Origin: Legionella londiniensis
Lineage (GTDB): Bacteria > Pseudomonadota > Gammaproteobacteria > Legionellales > Legionellaceae
Direction: 5' to 3'
Assembly (NCBI RefSeq): GCF_001467825.1
Contig: NZ_LNYK01000007.1
Location: forward strand, 8,020-72,019
Length of the DNA: 64,000 nt
The notes under the pieces were generated by a model. It did not search any database, was not told the origin of the DNA, and saw only the letters and a list, made by a program, of their open reading frames with translations. Positions 17,286-24,934 of this stretch are shown in pieces. A program made the translations under genes and the position numbers. Position 1 is the stretch's first letter; the number at the start of each line of letters is the position of its first letter.

Positions 17286-19085
17286 TTACTTTTGCAATAC
17301 ATAAGTTCCAGGGGCTTTCGGTAAGGCACTGTCCGGAACTCTTGGTGCAACCAGATGAGCGGAGGAATGCTTAAGCAGCCAGTCGTGCCAGGCGAGCCAC
17401 CATGAACCTTCATGCTGTTCTGCGACTTCAAGCCATTTCTCAGGACCAAGGTAGGGGCTATGCTTTTTATGTTCGCGAATGCGATATGCACGACCCTTGT
17501 GGCCTGGCTCGCTTACAATTCCAGCATTATGACCGCCTTTGGTGAGCACAAAGGTTATATCATCATTGATCATTAAATGGGTTTTGTATACAGATGGCCA
17601 GGGCGCTACGTGATCTTTTTCCGTGCTGACAGCAAACGTAGGCAAATGTATATTGTCGGGCGCAACGTGATGGCCTTCAACCGTGTACCGGCCTGCGGCA
17701 AAATCATTATTTAGAAATAACTTTTCAAGATATTCACTATGCATTTTATACGGCATACGCGTAGCATCGGCATTCCAGGCCAGCAAATCAATCATCCCCC
17801 TGCGTGTTCCATGCATGTAATCCTGAACCATTTTCGACCAGATCAAATCATATGAGCGCAGCATTTGGAAGGAGCCTGCCATTTGCTTGGTATCCAAATA
17901 CCCTTGATCCCACATCATATTTTCCAGAAAAGCCACTTCACTTTCCGTGATAAAAAGCATCAATTCGCCTGCCTCAGTAAAGTCTCCCTGAGCCGCAAGT
18001 AAAGTCAGGGTTTTCAAGCGCTCATCCCCCTCCCTTGCCATGGCAGCAGCAGCGATCATCGCCAAGGTACCGCCTAAACAATATCCCATCAGATGAATTT
18101 TGGCTTCGGGAATTTGTTGAGAGACCGCATTGATGGCTGCCATTGCCCCCATGCGATAATAATCATCCATACTCAAGTTGCGGTAAGAACTGTCCGGATT
18201 GCGCCAGGAAATGATAAATACGGTATGGCCTTGCTCGACCAGCCACTTCACCATGGAGTTATGCGGTGAAAGATCAAGAATATAATATTTCATGATCCAG
18301 GCCGGAATAATTAATAAAGGCTCCTGGATAACGGCATCCGTTCTTGGTTCGTATTGAATGAGCTCTATCAAATGATTGCGATAGACTACGCGGCCAGGAG
18401 TGATGGCCACGTCTTTTCCGGGGATAAAATGCTCTGCGCCGGCAGGAGGGGAGCCACTTAATTTTTCCAGGGTATCTTCTATACCAATTTCCAGTCCGCG
18501 CACGATATTTTGACCGCCGGAGCGGAGGGTTTCATGAAATAAATCAGGATTGGTCAGGACAAAATTAGAAGGAGACAGGGCATCTAAAAATTGGCGGACA
18601 ATAAAAGAAACTGTTCGTTCAACGTGGGTTGGAGTACCCGATACGCCAACCGTGGCACGCCGCCACCAGTCTTCTATCTGCAAAAAGACTTCTGCCCAAA
18701 TCCGCCATGGAGGGAGCTGCCAGCTTTCGGTATGAAAACGGACATCTTCTCCGCCCGCGGGTTTTGCTTCGGTAAGAATTCTTTTTAGGCAATCCGCGCC
18801 ATGTAAAAAGGGATAAAAACTCAGTTCCAGCAAGCGTCCGGGGGACTGTAATAACTGTGAAAGCCATGAAAAATGGGCGCTGGCCAATGCTGCCGGACTG
18901 ATGCCCAATGTGAATTTGGCAAGCTGTGCTTGAAATAATTTATCCAGAAAGTTAAAAAATTGTTCTGTGTTATCTTTATCCAGATCCAGGCTGAAGCAGC
19001 TTTGCCGCGGAGCATCTGATCCAAGGCAGCGTACTTCAGGAATCGATTTTTTTTTATCTGACTTTTTCCCTGTCACATTCATCAT
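17286..19085 (-). CDS. phaC: Class I poly(3-hydroxyalkanoate) synthase
   Basis: 599 residues. Polymerises (R)-3-hydroxyacyl-CoA into storage polyester on granule surfaces. The lipase-like box is GYCLGG with catalytic Cys336 replacing Ser. The other catalytic residues lie in STEKDHVAPWPS (Asp) and TKGGHNAGIVSEPGHKG (His). PAWIMKYYILDLSPHNSMV and WNADATRMP are family text. The length fits class I. Start: AAGGA lies 6 bases before ATG 19085. No phaA, phaB or phasin gene is adjacent; monomer supply must come from elsewhere, possibly through a MaoC-type hydratase such as that at 25631. Confidence 0.97.
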   Translation of the reverse strand: MMNVTGKKSDKKKSIPEVRCLGSDAPRQSCFSLDLDKDNTEQFFNFLDKLFQAQLAKFTLGISPAALASAHFSWLSQLLQSPGRLLELSFYPFLHGADCLKRILTEAKPAGGEDVRFHTESWQLPPWRIWAEVFLQIEDWWRRATVGVSGTPTHVERTVSFIVRQFLDALSPSNFVLTNPDLFHETLRSGGQNIVRGLEIGIEDTLEKLSGSPPAGAEHFIPGKDVAITPGRVVYRNHLIELIQYEPRTDAVIQEPLLIIPAWIMKYYILDLSPHNSMVKWLVEQGHTVFIISWRNPDSSYRNLSMDDYYRMGAMAAINAVSQQIPEAKIHLMGYCLGGTLAMIAAAAMAREGDERLKTLTLLAAQGDFTEAGELMLFITESEVAFLENMMWDQGYLDTKQMAGSFQMLRSYDLIWSKMVQDYMHGTRRGMIDLLAWNADATRMPYKMHSEYLEKLFLNNDFAAGRYTVEGHHVAPDNIHLPTFAVSTEKDHVAPWPSVYKTHLMINDDITFVLTKGGHNAGIVSEPGHKGRAYRIREHKKHSPYLGPEKWLEVAEQHEGSWWLAWHDWLLKHSSAHLVAPRVPDSALPKAPGTYVLQK

Positions 19086-19338
19086 CCATTTTCCTTAAAA
19101 TCATCCAACAACGGCTACAACAAAAGATAAGTGCAAAGAAGCTTTGCGCGTCTTGACGCTCACAATTTTCTCTAAAATAAGGTACCTCTGGCATCTCTCT
19201 ATAAAGGAGATTGAGAAACACATTATAAAAGAGTATCAGATACAAGATGATTTTGCGAAGCGCACCTGACTCAAAACGCCCGCTGTTTTTCTTTTCTCGA
19301 CCAATTCATTTTGCCTGCTCTATTGGAGGAGCAATGAT

Positions 19339-19368
19339 TTAACTTTTCTTGCTCTTGGGGTCTATACT
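19339..19368 (+). promoter_or_regulatory. Candidate promoter of the GGDEF-EAL gene
   Basis: TTAACT at 19339-19344 and TATACT at 19363-19368 with an 18-base spacer. The resulting leader of about 150 bases contains the hairpins at 19432-19463 and 19477-19497. Confidence 0.4.
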
Positions 19369-19431
19369 CCTAATAAAGCAACCAGGAATAGTTTCTTAAT
19401 ATATTGAAAATGAATTTTTTTTACTTAAAGC

Positions 19432-19497
19432 GGATCTTTCTAAAATCGGGGTGAAAAAGATCCACGAATATAAAGATGCCATACTTGCCCTATGGCA
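19432..19497 (+). promoter_or_regulatory. Two hairpins in the leader of the GGDEF-EAL gene
   Basis: GGATCTTT (19432-19439) pairs perfectly with AAAGATCC (19456-19463). TGCCATA (19477-19483) pairs perfectly with TATGGCA (19491-19497). The second ends 25 bases before the start codon. They could be operators or RNA structures; no known riboswitch pattern was recognised. Confidence 0.45.
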
Positions 19498-19522
19498 GTA
19501 TTTGTTTAAATGGCCATGATAA

Positions 19523-21745
19523 ATGACAACGCCACTTATATTAGATGAAAAGAAATTAAAGCGGATACCGCCTCTTTTTACGTTTATTTTGATTCTGGTT
19601 TTGGGGCTTCCGGCGATCGCCATGCATTATTTTGGCTGGAGTTCAGGCGCATTCCCCTACCATATAAGCAACCTTGCAAGCATTGATCCTTTACAACTCG
19701 AGATACAGATAAGAGGGTATTTCAGACAAACACTTCTGCAGTGGTCAGCCTTTTCTTTAGCGGCAGTCACGGTACTTTTGGCATTTACCCAATATCGTTT
19801 AACCCAGGATAAGGTCGCATTAATCATTGGATTGTCAATACTATTCTCCGGCTCAGTCGATGCATTGCATACCTTGATCATCGATGGCTTTGCCCCTCTT
19901 GATATTGATAAAAAAAATCTCGATGCAATCATTTGGACTTTTACTAACAGCATCAGCGGCCTTATCTTTGTGATAGGTTTAATTCTCCTTATTAGCCCGA
20001 TTGAAAAGAAAACCATGCGCCTTAGCACATTTATTCTTTTAAGCGCGCTCATTGTACTGATTGCTTTTACGTTGATTTATTACGCAGCATCCAGAATGAA
20101 CTTGCCGGAAATGTGGTTTGAATATTCTGTCATAACAAGGCCTTATGAACTAATCTACTTATTTATTTACTTATTTATCGTTTTATTTTTGTATCCGAGA
20201 GCTTATAAAAAGCATCCTTACATTCTTACCAATTGCATTTTTTATATGTCTGTCACCCAAATCGTTATGGCTATATATTTTATGCTCTTATCCGACAAGC
20301 CTTATGACAGCGCTTTTCATATTGCCTATTTCCTGAAAATTGTTACCTATTTTATTCCTTTTTCCTGCTTGATTATCAATTATGTCTTTTCGTACCACGC
20401 AGTGCTTGAAGCGCAGGGCAAATTAAAAATAAGCGAAGGGAAGTTAAAATATATTGCGGCTCACGACGCGCTGACGAATCTCTATAATCGACGTGAATTC
20501 AAGGATCTGCTGGATAAAAAGATTGCTGAGGGAGAACGCCTCGGTCGATCATTTGCCTTATTTGTTATGGATGTGGACAACTTTAAATCTATAAATGATA
20601 CATTAGGCCATATTCAAGGTGATATCTTCCTAAAAAAATTCTCAGCACAGCTGACAGCGCTTACGCGAAAAGGAGACTTGCTGTCAAGAATAGGCGGAGA
20701 TGAGTTTACCCTGATATCCTCGAAATTGAATTCACCGGCTGAAGCAAGAAAACTCGCAGAGCGTATCATTAACGGCCTTAATATTGCCTATCCTGTTGGC
20801 GGTAAACTGATAACCGCGACAGTGAGCATTGGCATTGCGATTTACCCTATCGACGGCACGACTTCAGAGGCGCTATTGAAAAATGCGGATATAGCCATGT
20901 ACAGCGCAAAAAAATCGGGCAAAAACACGTACCACTTTTATACCGAAGAGCTCAGTAGAATCCAGAAGCGAGAGGCAGAGATAGAATCGCATTTGCGTCA
21001 GGCATTAAAAAACAATGAATTATATTTAAACTTTCAGCCTAAATATAATCTGCTAACAAGAGAAATCATAGGCGCTGAAATCCTTTTGCGCTGGAACAAT
21101 GCCACTTTGGGTGAAGTCTCCCCATATGAGTTTATTCCCATTGCTGAAAATACAGGCCTTGTTTGTGATATTGGCCATTGGGTTATCAATAAAACCTGCC
21201 GCTATGCCGACTTCTGGGAAAAAAAATATAACCGAAAACTGCTCTTTTCCGTCAATATTTCACCCATCCAATTTGAAAGCAAAAATTTTTTTACTGATCT
21301 CAAAAAAATAATAAAGCGCTATCAATTCGCAGCAGAATATCTTGACATTGAAATTACCGAAGCCCTGTTGATGAAGAATCAAACCGAAATTATAGACAGG
21401 CTGTACCAGATTGCGGATCTTGGAATCAGCATTTCAGTCGATGATTATGGCATGGGCTATTCCTCTTTGCGACGTATTAAATCGCTGCCAATAAAAACAC
21501 TTAAAATTGATAAGGCATTCGTGGCTGATATTCATAATCTTGATGATAAGGTGATAGTGATTGATACCATCATCAAACTGGCCCATGAATTGGGGATGAA
21601 TACCGCTGCCGAAGGAATTGAAACCGAGACTCAGCTTGAATATCTGGTGTCTAAACAATGCTATGTAGGCCAAGGCTTCTTTTTAAGCAAACCGCTTACT
21701 GCGAAAAAATTTGCATCACTGGCATATGAAAGAGGGCAGAGCTGA
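19523..21745 (+). CDS. Membrane-anchored GGDEF-EAL protein (cyclic di-GMP synthesis/breakdown)
   Basis: 740 residues. The N-terminal ~310 residues form about seven or eight membrane segments with SILFSGSVDALHTL, reminiscent of MASE3-type sensor domains. The GGDEF domain has RIGGDEFTLI (about 389-398), with an intact RxxD inhibitory site (RKGD) five residues before it. The EAL domain reads AEILLRW, so the signature Ala is Ile, but the acidic residues remain: EITEALL, DDYGMGYSSL, KIDK, AAEGIETE. Both activities are plausible. It is a single gene with its own leader region. Confidence 0.94.
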   Translation: MTTPLILDEKKLKRIPPLFTFILILVLGLPAIAMHYFGWSSGAFPYHISNLASIDPLQLEIQIRGYFRQTLLQWSAFSLAAVTVLLAFTQYRLTQDKVALIIGLSILFSGSVDALHTLIIDGFAPLDIDKKNLDAIIWTFTNSISGLIFVIGLILLISPIEKKTMRLSTFILLSALIVLIAFTLIYYAASRMNLPEMWFEYSVITRPYELIYLFIYLFIVLFLYPRAYKKHPYILTNCIFYMSVTQIVMAIYFMLLSDKPYDSAFHIAYFLKIVTYFIPFSCLIINYVFSYHAVLEAQGKLKISEGKLKYIAAHDALTNLYNRREFKDLLDKKIAEGERLGRSFALFVMDVDNFKSINDTLGHIQGDIFLKKFSAQLTALTRKGDLLSRIGGDEFTLISSKLNSPAEARKLAERIINGLNIAYPVGGKLITATVSIGIAIYPIDGTTSEALLKNADIAMYSAKKSGKNTYHFYTEELSRIQKREAEIESHLRQALKNNELYLNFQPKYNLLTREIIGAEILLRWNNATLGEVSPYEFIPIAENTGLVCDIGHWVINKTCRYADFWEKKYNRKLLFSVNISPIQFESKNFFTDLKKIIKRYQFAAEYLDIEITEALLMKNQTEIIDRLYQIADLGISISVDDYGMGYSSLRRIKSLPIKTLKIDKAFVADIHNLDDKVIVIDTIIKLAHELGMNTAAEGIETETQLEYLVSKQCYVGQGFFLSKPLTAKKFASLAYERGQS

Positions 21746-21832
21746 TTTGCGTTGCCGGTTTTTGCGCTATGCCCACCAATCCAATTGGTTGTTCGAGTTG
21801 TGTCATAAAAAGGTAACCGGATAAAAAAATGC

Positions 21833-21861
21833 TTGTAAATTGTTCATTCACTCAGTACAAT
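21833..21861 (+). promoter_or_regulatory. Candidate promoter of the valine-leader / MFS transporter unit
   Basis: TTGTAA at 21833-21838 and TACAAT at 21856-21861 with a 17-base spacer. Initiation would fall near 21868, about 25 bases before the leader ORF. Confidence 0.55.
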
Positions 21862-21891
21862 CACTAAGGTTATATTAAATTTATAAACACT

Positions 21892-21972
21892 ATGATTTCT
21901 ATAAAATCAAATTGTATCGCAAGCGTGGTGGTCGTCGTTGCTTCAGCAATGTGCGGCAGCAATTTGATTTAA
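21892..21972 (+). CDS. Putative valine-rich leader peptide (26 residues)
   Basis: An ATG opens a 26-codon ORF ending in TAA, starting MISIKSN. Residues 12-16 are five consecutive Val (GTG GTG GTC GTC GTT, 21925-21939), and four Ile/Leu residues occur elsewhere. This is the composition of branched-chain amino-acid attenuator peptides such as E. coli IvbL. It ends 92 bases before the MFS transporter start and lies within alternative RNA stems. The weak point is that no good Shine-Dalgarno lies close to the ATG; AAGG is about 22 bases upstream. Sequence-level support is good; function is inference. Confidence 0.62.
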   Translation: MISIKSNCIASVVVVVASAMCGSNLI

Positions 21973-22012
21973 GATTGAATCACTACCGCACTTCCCCGGG
22001 AGTCGCGGCAGT
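21904..22012 (+). promoter_or_regulatory. Attenuator-like alternative stems in the leader RNA
   Basis: Stem 1:2 is an 11-base perfect inverted repeat (21904-21914 with 21960-21970), extended by CGCA (21918-21921) with TGCG (21952-21955). Stem 2:3 is GTGCGG (21951-21956) with CCGCAC (21986-21991). Stem 3:4 is ACTACCGC (21982-21989) with GCGGCAGT (22005-22012), one mismatch, plus an inner CTTC/GGAG. The 2:3 stem excludes both others, as in classic attenuators. Stem 1 lies directly before the Val codons, which end at 21939. No T-run follows 22012, so 3:4 is not a standard intrinsic terminator. Confidence 0.55.
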
Positions 22013-22027
22013 ATCATCACTTCAGCA

Positions 22028-22055
22028 CTCCTGAGGAAGGCAAGCTTCTAAGGAG
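22028..22055 (+). promoter_or_regulatory. Hairpin masking the MFS transporter Shine-Dalgarno
   Basis: CTCCT (22028-22032) can pair with AGGAG (22051-22055), the ribosome site 9 bases before ATG 22065, stacked on GAAG (22035-22038) with CTTC (22045-22048). This would block translation start. CTTCAG at 22020-22025 could instead pair with parts of 22031-22038 and free the site. Confidence 0.5.
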
Positions 22056-22064
22056 AAACTGAAC

Positions 22065-23330
22065 ATGTCATTGCAAGTTAAGCGGTTTTACCCCTGGCTT
22101 ATCTGGTTGTTAGCCGCCAGCTTTTTTTTCTATAAATATTTTATACAAGTCTCTCCAAGCGTCATGAGCCTGGATTTGATGAGGGCGTTTGACTTAAGCG
22201 GCGCAGGACTTGGACATTTGGCAGCCTGTTTTTTTTATGCCTATCTTTTGATGCAGATTCCTGCGGGTTTGATTTTAGACCGGTTCAGCCCCCGCCTTGT
22301 TCTTTTTTGTGCCGCTTTTTTCTGCGCGGTGGGGACTATCTTATTTGCAGAGGCCCATTGGTTGCCTGTGGCGCAATTTAGCCGATTTTTAATTGGGCTA
22401 ACCTCAGCGTTTGCAGCGATTGCCTGTTTTAAACTGATAACGATCTGGTTCCCGCCACATCGATTTGCCTTGATTGCGGGCCTTAGCATGACCGCAGCGA
22501 TGCTCGGAGCTATAGGAGGAGAGGCGCCGTTATCTTATCTAATCAGTCGATTTGACTGGCGCCAAAGTTTGGAAATTATAGCCGTTCCAGGTTTTATACT
22601 GGCATTTTTAATTCTTCTTATCGTCAAGGATAAGCAGCCAAAAGCAGGCTTGCCAAAGCAAGAAGGCACAACTTTCAGCAAACTCACAACAATCCTTGTG
22701 AGCCCGCAAACCTGGCTATTATCCTTTTACAGCGGCCTTGCTTTTGCCCCGGTTTCTGTTTTTGGCGGATTATGGGGTGTTTCTTTTATTGAAAAGGCTT
22801 ATGGGATGAACCCGGTTCAGGCTGCAAGCCTTGTTTCACTGATTTTTGTCGGTTTTGCCATTGGCTGCCCTTTAAGCGGCTGGTTATCTGATTATATGCA
22901 AAAAAGAAAACCTTTAATGTTTTGGGGAACTTTGATGGCGTATATCAGCATCACGCTTATTTTGTATGGCCCAATCACGAGATATATGTTGCCCTGTTTA
23001 TTGTTTTTATTTGGGTTTGGAACCAGCTGCTTTTTTCTCTGCTTTTCGATGGTCAGAGAAACCCACTCCTTGCTTTTGGCCGGAACAGCGCTTGGTTTCA
23101 TGAATACCTTCGATGCGCTTTGTGAAGCATTGACTGAGCCGTTCGTAGGCAAACTTCTGGATTTAAGCTGGAGCGGGGGGCTCGCGCTTGGCGCCCGCAG
23201 CTTTTCCGTGTTGGATTATCGCTTTGGGTTGTCAACACTGCCTATTTATTTAGCCATTGCCTTTTGCTTATTGTTTTTTATTCGGGAAACCTATTGCCAG
23301 GCACAAATCATCAATCCTTTGGAGAAATAA
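22065..23330 (+). CDS. Pht-like major facilitator transporter, possible valine/branched-chain amino-acid importer
   Basis: 421 residues with twelve predicted membrane helices. The N-terminal half reads FIQVSPSVMSLDLMRAF, LGHLAACFFYAYLLMQIPAG and DRFSPRLVL, the pattern of Legionella/Coxiella Pht-type MFS proteins. Characterised Pht members import amino acids or nucleosides from the host vacuole: PhtA threonine, PhtJ valine, PhtC and PhtD thymidine. The substrate here is inferred from the leader: a run of Val codons upstream fits valine import, but this is not shown by the protein sequence. Strong Shine-Dalgarno TAAGGAG. Monocistronic, converging on the CAP gene. Confidence 0.85.
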   Translation: MSLQVKRFYPWLIWLLAASFFFYKYFIQVSPSVMSLDLMRAFDLSGAGLGHLAACFFYAYLLMQIPAGLILDRFSPRLVLFCAAFFCAVGTILFAEAHWLPVAQFSRFLIGLTSAFAAIACFKLITIWFPPHRFALIAGLSMTAAMLGAIGGEAPLSYLISRFDWRQSLEIIAVPGFILAFLILLIVKDKQPKAGLPKQEGTTFSKLTTILVSPQTWLLSFYSGLAFAPVSVFGGLWGVSFIEKAYGMNPVQAASLVSLIFVGFAIGCPLSGWLSDYMQKRKPLMFWGTLMAYISITLILYGPITRYMLPCLLFLFGFGTSCFFLCFSMVRETHSLLLAGTALGFMNTFDALCEALTEPFVGKLLDLSWSGGLALGARSFSVLDYRFGLSTLPIYLAIAFCLLFFIRETYCQAQIINPLEK

Positions 23331-23340
23331 TGTTCACTTC

Positions 23341-23370
23341 CTGACTGACATCCCATGGGATGTCGGTTAG
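23341..23370. repeat. 30-base hairpin with an 18-base perfect palindrome
   Basis: GACATCCCATGGGATGTC at 23347-23364 is perfectly self-complementary, and the outer CTGACT/GGTTAG pair with wobbles. It sits between the convergent MFS and CAP genes. It lacks a T-run on the 3' side of either strand, so it is not a classic terminator; it may stabilise 3' ends, bind a protein, or be a dispersed palindrome. Confidence 0.7.
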
Positions 23371-23399
23371 AAAAAGTAAAGCCATAATCGACCTGGCAA

Positions 23400-23888
23400 T
23401 TATTTGTTATTTTTCTTGTCGGCAGTTCGCAAAAATATTTGTGTGTAATACACCCATCCTGCTTTTGTCCGCACAATCCCTATGCCGGTTAAATTATAAT
23501 TCCCTTCGATATTTCTGCGATGTCCGCGGCTTGTTAGCCATTTCCTTACCACTTCTCGCGGAGGAATCTTGAAATAAGCGATATTTTCTGCCCCGGCTTC
23601 ACAGAATTCAAGGTGATTGTAAATGCGTTTGATGCGGTCATTGAAATGTTTATGACCAAATTCAATCGTTTTGTTTGCCATGTCAAGGCTATGTTGGCGC
23701 GCTACTTGAGAGATAAAAGAATTCAGCTTGAGAGGTTTTAAACCGCGTGACGCACGGTAGCGGTTCACTTCATTGAGCACAATCTGCTGATATGTTTCCT
23801 CTTCAGTCTTTTTGGCGTCAGCGTACGAAGCGTGAAGCAACATACAGCAAGAAAACCAACTGATTAAAATCAACCTGAACTGTTTCAT
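23400..23888 (-). CDS. Secreted CAP (SCP/PR-1) domain protein
   Basis: 162 residues from ATG 23888; a GTG at 23903 is an alternative start. A signal peptide (MKQFRLILISWFSCCMLLHASYA) precedes a CAP domain: VLNEVNRYRASRGLKPLKLN, ARQHSLDMAN, FGHKHFNDRI, GAENIAY, VRKWLTSRGHRRNIEGNYNLTGIGIV. This resembles the YkwD-type bacterial subgroup. The biochemical role of bacterial CAP proteins is unclear. The protein is probably exported to the periplasm or beyond. Confidence 0.93.
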   Translation of the reverse strand: MKQFRLILISWFSCCMLLHASYADAKKTEEETYQQIVLNEVNRYRASRGLKPLKLNSFISQVARQHSLDMANKTIEFGHKHFNDRIKRIYNHLEFCEAGAENIAYFKIPPREVVRKWLTSRGHRRNIEGNYNLTGIGIVRTKAGWVYYTQIFLRTADKKNNK

Positions 23889-23927
23889 GATTTTTTGACT
23901 CACTCTATGAAATGGGGTTTAAACTGA

Positions 23928-24833
23928 TTAACTGCCAAGTTTTGGGGTATCATCGGAAGAATTGGCTCTTTCAAGCAATACTTCGCCTGCGGTATTAAAA
24001 CCGTGCCGATATATCCGCTCTTCCGATAAGGAACTGAGGGCATCGAAATCCACAGAGGTTTGAAAGCAAACAGCGCCCTTTTTATCCAGGCCTTCTACAT
24101 GAACTTGAATGGATTTGGCAACACGTTCGCTATTTTTAACGTCGTAAACCTCAGCGCTGGCCCAGATTCGTAACTCTTTGGCATGGCTGTTTTTAATCCA
24201 GTTTTTTATATAGGTTTCATAACCCCGCATATTGATGTTGGCGACAGAACTGCCGACTACCAGATTTTCCTTAACCTGAGGTTCCTGATTGCTGCCTCCG
24301 GCAATGGTAAAGGCAATGAGATGCAGCCATTCTGCTCTGTTAGCCAGTTTTTCAGGGAAGTCATGGTCATCAAAGAGCTCTTCAATGGCCGCGATAAACG
24401 TTTGATATCTTTTAGCCGCACTGACATTGTCCATGACGGCATTTTGGGAGAGCGAACGTTTGGCAGGCACTTTTTTCAGGGAGTCAGCCGTGACAATGAC
24501 GGGATTTTTTTGATCTCTGAAACAAACCGTCTGGATTTTTGGTTTTTCCGGCGAAGACGGGGCTTTTGAATCTTCGCCATTGTATTCCCAGAATGTTAAC
24601 TTGATTCTGGTTTGCTGATTTTGGTAAAAGCAAAAATGACGATCTTGCCGTTTCCAGTGGTTTTTGCCATTAGGAGTACTCAATTTTTCCGGAGTCTTAT
24701 CTTGTTTTACTATTCCTCTGGGAGGGGTAAAACAGTTAAATCCCTGGTTTTCCATGGATTTTTTGAACGAATCTTTTTTTTTGGGGGTATCTGTTTGAAC
24801 CCGGAAACATAATTTATTGTTGCTTGGCTTCAT
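23928..24833 (-). CDS. Unknown protein, effector-like; possible nuclease-type motif
   Basis: 301 residues from ATG 24833 (MKPSNNKLCF); the reading frame opens earlier only with TTG. The first half is charged, low complexity and rich in Lys and Pro. The second half has AEWLHLIAFTIAGG, NLVVGSSVANINMRGYE and a C-terminal beta-rich region. The EWLHL...GG...NLV...N layout is reminiscent of DNA/RNA non-specific endonuclease-type toxin domains (E-W-x-H ... G-G ... N-L-V), but I cannot confirm this. There is no signal peptide or membrane helix. The gene lies in a patch of short unknown genes. A function is not assigned. Confidence 0.7.
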   Translation of the reverse strand: MKPSNNKLCFRVQTDTPKKKDSFKKSMENQGFNCFTPPRGIVKQDKTPEKLSTPNGKNHWKRQDRHFCFYQNQQTRIKLTFWEYNGEDSKAPSSPEKPKIQTVCFRDQKNPVIVTADSLKKVPAKRSLSQNAVMDNVSAAKRYQTFIAAIEELFDDHDFPEKLANRAEWLHLIAFTIAGGSNQEPQVKENLVVGSSVANINMRGYETYIKNWIKNSHAKELRIWASAEVYDVKNSERVAKSIQVHVEGLDKKGAVCFQTSVDFDALSSLSEERIYRHGFNTAGEVLLERANSSDDTPKLGS

Positions 24834-24934
24834 GAAGTAATCTATAAAAACAGTGAACAAGTTATTTTATCATATAATTTGAATAATATTGAGCCACTAT
24901 AGTTTTTTTGTCATCAAATTCTGTCAACAAGGCA

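Larger units (their letters stand above)
19086..19522. other. Divergent intergenic region phaC / GGDEF-EAL gene
   Basis: 437 bases with no supported gene. A TATAAT on the minus strand (complement of 19222-19227) may serve phaC. A rightward promoter and two hairpins before the GGDEF-EAL gene are listed separately. Confidence 0.55.
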
